In this document: positions 61,201 to 64,000 of the stretch, in pieces
Numbering within the stretch: position 1 is the stretch's first letter
Layout of the letters: each line of letters opens with the position of its first letter
Source of the DNA: Parelaphostrongylus tenuis
Lineage: Eukaryota; Nematoda; Chromadorea; Rhabditida; Metastrongylidae
Assembly (NCBI GenBank): GCA_019055375.1
Contig: JAHQIW010004073.1
Location: forward strand, 18,927-82,926
Length of the DNA stretch: 64,000 bases
Direction of reading: 5' to 3'
Notes under the pieces: generated by a model
Told to the model about the DNA's origin: nothing
What the model saw: the letters and a program-made list of their open reading frames with translations, nothing else
Databases searched by the model: none
Program-made: the position numbers and the translations under genes

Positions 61201-63117
61201 TTACACGCGTCGTTAAGTGAATAAAAATTACTCGCTTGCTCTTGGCTGATAATCGTAAAATATCATATCATTCTCTGAAGTGTTTTCTCAGGACCAATTT
61301 CAATATGCCTGATAATTATTTTTGAGCCATTCATATGGCGCTATGGGCACTTATACAGTGCAATACACGTGTTGCCATCTATAAGTGCTCATAACACACC
61401 ACATGCATGGCTCAAAAACAATTATCAGGCATATTGACATTTGAGCGTGCTCTTAAGAAAACACTCGAAACGAATGTATTGGACATCTTGTTGTAAAGTT
61501 GTTGTATACTCTGTTCTAAAGGTGAAAAAATAGATAAGAAATTCTCGTAAACACTAGATCTGTTGGAAAATACTTAAACCTTTGACACGTGGGAAAAGTA
61601 TTTCTTTCAAATTGTTCCATTAATACCCACGAAGTGTATGGATTTCAGATAGCTGATTGTGAAAACTTTATGAGGGAAGTGTAATCAATCCCTTTAGTTG
61701 GAAGACCTTGTAATAATTTTTTTGTACGCCACTGCTACGGCGCATGTTGAGAGTCTTGACATTAAGAGTTGAAGACTTGGAATGTTTTCAAGGACATAGT
61801 GTGAAAAAGAAATTGATGAATACGTTTCTGTCAAGCGCCTTTTTCTTTTCTTCAGTTATTCATTGTTGTGATATGGAACAACTCGAGATCATGGTGAAAT
61901 GTTCTATTCTGTGGAGGTACCTCACACCCCAATACTTTCTTCACGGGCAACAGCTTTTCTAACTATACATCTAAGAGTGATAATTGATATGCAAAAAATT
62001 CCACCAGGCGATAATTGAACTTGCGTTTCACCCATAATGGCAGACGCGACCACTACACCACCGGGGTCTTGGTCTTTTGTCAAATCGGAACAGAACCTGC
62101 GTTTGTGGCAGTTTATATTCGTCATTATTCGAACATTGAGTGCCTGGTCACAAAGTTTTCCTTCAAATAGATGTCTGTGCTGACGTCATCACAGCCTAAT
62201 TCAGTGAAGCTCATTCATCTGCGTGATATTATGTTTTTTTATGAGAGTAACTTTGGACATTGCTTGACTATTGACTGTGGAAACGACTACTTTTCAATAG
62301 TTTGTGATTGTGTAAATAACCATGTAACTTGTATGTGATCGTATTAATGTCGTTCCTTCCCTCTGAACTATGGCAGAAATTGTTTCCATGTTTCGAATGG
62401 AGAACTCATCGTGGCCTTTTAAGGTCGTATAACGTCGCGCCCTAAATACCGCGTTGTTGCCGTTGTTGCCTTTGACAATTGTCGTGGGTTTCTGTTGTTT
62501 GAAAACTCCGTTAGCGATCCTATAAATAGAGAGTATCTCTTATGATGCAGAAAAAAAAAGTGGTTAACAATTGTCTTTCTATCTGTCTGTTGACTCTGAT
62601 GATCGCCCATGCATCGGGGCAGCTTGGTTTTAGCGAGTGGGTGAGCACTCTTGACCGCTGCGATGAACGCGGATGCTCGTCGGGTGAGACGGTTTCGCAT
62701 GTCTGATCTGACGTTCTGGATTAAACTCTCATCTCGCCACACACTACGATCTCAGGCTGACATGAGTCTCTATAATACTGATATTGAATTTTTTTGGAAT
62801 ATTTTTATTCTACTGTTAGATCATTTCATGGTTCAAGTGACTATTTGTTTCATATTGTCGTCTATTCAGGAAAATATAGAGGAACGTCGAAGAGAGCGTA
62901 GAGAGAAAGGGCTTGACTCTAGTTCAAGGTTTTCAGATAGAAGGTAAATTTAATCGCTTCGGAAGAGTATGCTATTCATTCTTGACTAGGTTGTCTTGCT
63001 GTTCATTGCTGTGATCTACAAGTTTTACAGGCGATCACCTCCACGACGAGAACGCGATCGCGACGACAGGGATAGGCGGGAGTCGCGTCATGGCAGCGGA
63101 AGTAGTCGCAGGCGAAG
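55246..63117 (+). CDS. LUC7-like U1 snRNP splicing factor, continues past the window
   Basis: U1 snRNP-associated factor that stabilises 5' splice-site recognition in the nucleus; orthologue of C. elegans B0495.8 and human LUC7L. Exons 55246-55309, 55652-55839, 57304-57417, 58347-58490, 58614-58790, 62870-62943 and 63031-63117 join in phase and give 282 aa so far. Residues 1-22: MTDVMRDMIAQLMGSQKEG start. Residues 22-84: first zinc finger, CCCH-like (VCRAYLIGCCP ... CRKTHEPAH). Residues 85-170: coiled coil (ISELSEQISKAVTEMEELG). Residues 171-229: second zinc finger, C2H2-like (LRVCEDCGAQL ... HFGGKMHLGM). Residues 230-282: Arg/Ser/Asp-rich tail (RRSPPRRERDRDDRDRR). It ends at a donor (cgaag|gtggga), so at least one more RS exon lies beyond the edge. 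Intron 5 is 4.1 kb and repeat-filled. Confidence 0.95.
55425..55520 (+). repeat. SINE family B copy in LUC7L intron 1
   Basis: ccccagtagtgtagtggttt (A box), gcgggtttaagtccttgag (weak B box) and the tail tgttttgcatactcaac match the 60.9 kb copy. Confidence 0.55.
56140..56240 (-). repeat. SINE family B copy in LUC7L intron 2
   Basis: Inverse of the family: ttgaatgatgtgcagaactt (tail), gaacccgaaccagtatttca (B box inverted) and gctcgtgcttaacctgttgt (A box inverted). Confidence 0.55.
56803..57078. repeat. near-perfect 130-bp-arm palindrome in LUC7L intron 2
   Basis: Left arm from ttgatatatgaaaatggaga through gctgacgtttcggcgacccg to ggacgtatatagtatta. The right arm is its near-exact inverse, beginning taatactatatacgtccagg and ending ttttcatatatcaac. 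The loop is only about 15-25 nt of TA-rich sequence. The arm core (cgtttcggcgacccgccttc, ttcagagcct) recurs in diverged form at 57.65-57.78, 40.1, 1.33 and 52.53 kb. The high arm identity implies a recent insertion or ongoing conversion. Confidence 0.85.
57615..57805. repeat. old copy of the same palindrome family
   Basis: aatggctgacatttcggcga and ttggccttctttagagcctt on the left face ctgaagaaaacgaaatggcc and gaaacatcagccactatctt inverted on the right. It is much more diverged than the 56.8 kb copy and lies in LUC7L intron 3. Confidence 0.65.
59105..59205 (+). repeat. SINE family B copy in LUC7L intron 5
   Basis: ttaacacgtgctccggaaag, gatgaaatgcgtgctggatt and the tail gtcaaagttctgcacctcct match the family; the A box is partly lost. 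Confidence 0.45.
59617..59978 (+). other. possible nested exons in LUC7L intron 5
   Basis: ATG at 59617 opens a 45-codon frame (for example MVSWPVHVLLAEAVHMNRWR) ending at a strong donor (cgcac|gtgagt, 59751). After gatcgcag at 59783 a second frame is open to another gtgagt donor at 59978 (for example KFDDWHIQWNLLHQIRPEKK). Both translations look protein-like. The phases of the two do not match directly and the gap is only 31 nt, so they are not adjacent exons as drawn. No family recognised. Confidence 0.25.
60920..61030 (+). repeat. SINE family B copy in LUC7L intron 5
   Basis: gccccggtagtaaaatggtt (A box), gacacgcgttcaactcccga (B box) and the tail gttttgcatatcactcaaga are all present. Confidence 0.6.
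61040..61475. repeat. foldback family C, two copies
   Basis: A partial arm at about 61050-61110 (gagccatgcatgtggtctgt, then caatacacgt). A full foldback at about 61265-61475: aatatgcctgataattattt and gagccattcatatggcgcta pair with catgcatggctcaaaaacaa and ttatcaggcatattgacatt. The outer ends are gtgttttctcagga and gctcttaagaaaacactcga. Confidence 0.7.
62000..62085 (-). repeat. tRNA-like repeat head
   Basis: The minus strand reads cggtggtgtagtggtcgcgt (A box) and caagttcaattatcg (B box), followed by tttttgcatatcaattatca, like the family B tail. The B box lacks the usual C, so it is probably not a working tRNA. Confidence 0.4.
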
Positions 63118-63247
63118 GTGGGATGTCTTTTTTTAAATTAGTCAGTATTACTAATAAAAATAAGGATTGTAAGTAGACAGAGGTTCAGGTGCACAGAACA
63201 ATCTACAGTCTGTCACCTTCTTTATGATTTGATTAAGTTAAAAGCTA

Positions 63248-63520
63248 TAAAGCTATCGGCGTTGATCAGTCCCTGAGGAATGCGCCATGAATTCCACTCC
63301 AATTTTCAACTCCGTTTGAGGTGATCGAATGAACATTTTGGCCTTTACAGTGACTTGCGGTGGTCTCCCGCTGTATCGAGTCAGTGCTGCTTATCCTCCC
63401 AGATCTGGTACTAATTAACCATCCTTGAAGGAATGAATGGCTTGGTGAGCCTTAAGCGCGATATCGAACCATCGATGTCCCCAGAGCACTCTAACCACTG
63501 CCGCCACACGCACTCTTGCG
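63248..63520 (-). repeat. tRNA-derived SINE family A copy in the last visible LUC7L intron
   Basis: ctatcggcgttgatcagtcc at the left, then gaatgcgccatgaattccac, cagtgacttgcggtggtctc and the inverted head gcgatatcgaaccatcgatg, ctctaaccactgccgccaca. The middle (acctgtctggtacc part) carries a short deletion compared with 54.2 kb. Confidence 0.7.
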
Positions 63521-63874
63521 ATCTTCACTAAATATGAATTGTTAGTATTAGCTTATTCGACTTACAGCACCGCTAGTCTTCTGCAGAGCGGACACGAATT
63601 AAGCTTGCATTGTTCCATATCGGGGGCAAAAGTGGCCATCCGTACTTTGTCATTATATTTTGCTTTTGAGTACAACGCAATTTCCATATGCACTCAAGCG
63701 CACGACGTCTATGTCGGTAGACATGATTATAACAACTTGAGGTGAATACCATGGTGACTTTTGTGTTCGTGTTCAATTACCCATCTTTGAACTCGCTACG
63801 CATTGTGCGGTTTTGAATAACTTATCAGAGACTTCTCACATGAGGAAATTCTCCGAGTAAACGACTAGACACGT

Positions 63875-64000
63875 GTTTCCATGCGTAGTGATTAGATGTG
63901 CATTGCGACACAGCCATGGTCGACCGTTCGATTCGCGCCTGAGGTTTACCAAGCCTTTCGTCTTTTACGATGTCGGTAAAATGGTGCCAGACCAGTCGAG
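63875..64000 (+). repeat. SINE family A copy cut by the window edge
   Basis: ttccatgcgtagtgattaga (A box), ccgttcgattcgcgcctgag (B box), then gaggtttaccaagcctttcg and gtaaaatggtgccagaccag, in family order. Confidence 0.65.

Noticed and set aside
1..64000. CRISPR array, bacterial operon, integrated virus
   Set aside because: No regularly spaced direct repeats, no prokaryotic gene layout and no viral structural or polymerase motifs apart from transposon and RTE relics.

Overview
The window looks like nuclear DNA of a nematode, most likely a parasitic strongylid (hookworm or Haemonchus-like clade). Genes are split into short exons (about 50-200 bp) with GT...(T)TTCAG introns. Three genes have acceptor-like sites close to the start codon, which suggests spliced-leader trans-splicing. 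The protein families are ones known from C. elegans. Unlike C. elegans, introns run to several kb and intergenic DNA is full of decayed transposons, foldback repeats and tRNA-derived SINEs. I cannot name the species from sequence alone.

Four genes can be reconstructed exon by exon with matching splice phases. (1) 273-8120, plus strand: a complete six-exon serpentine (7TM) chemoreceptor of about 267 aa. (2) 38146-26381, minus strand: 16 exons of the intraflagellar-transport protein IFT56/TTC26, called DYF-13 in C. elegans. It is complete except for a tiny first exon and carries one intron with a GG instead of AG acceptor. (3) 50555-53745, plus strand: the N-terminal third of a mitochondrial paraplegin-type AAA protease (presequence, first membrane helix, intermembrane-space FtsH_ext domain). 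No AAA or M41 peptidase exons follow in the window. (4) 55246-63117 and beyond, plus strand: the U1 snRNP splicing factor LUC7L, running off the right edge in its RS tail.

Layout: 0.3-8.1 kb receptor gene; 8.1-26.3 kb a gene-poor stretch holding SINEs, an RTE retrotransposon relic, a dead copy of the receptor's first exon, mariner and Tc1-like relics, microsatellites and a tandem duplication; 26.4-38.1 kb dyf-13 with mariner relics in its introns; 38.2-50.5 kb again gene-poor, with two orphan open exons, foldback elements and SINEs; 50.5-63.1 kb the paraplegin fragment and LUC7L. LUC7L introns hold a near-perfect palindrome, SINEs and a pair of possible nested exons.

The genes do not form a pathway: chemosensation, cilium assembly, mitochondrial proteostasis and pre-mRNA splicing sit side by side. 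I see no CRISPR array, operon of bacterial type or rRNA. The tRNA-like segments look like SINE heads rather than functional tRNA genes. No clear new biological system is evident. The best leads are the non-canonical intron in dyf-13, the truncated paraplegin gene beside LUC7L, and the tRNA-like and foldback repeat families.
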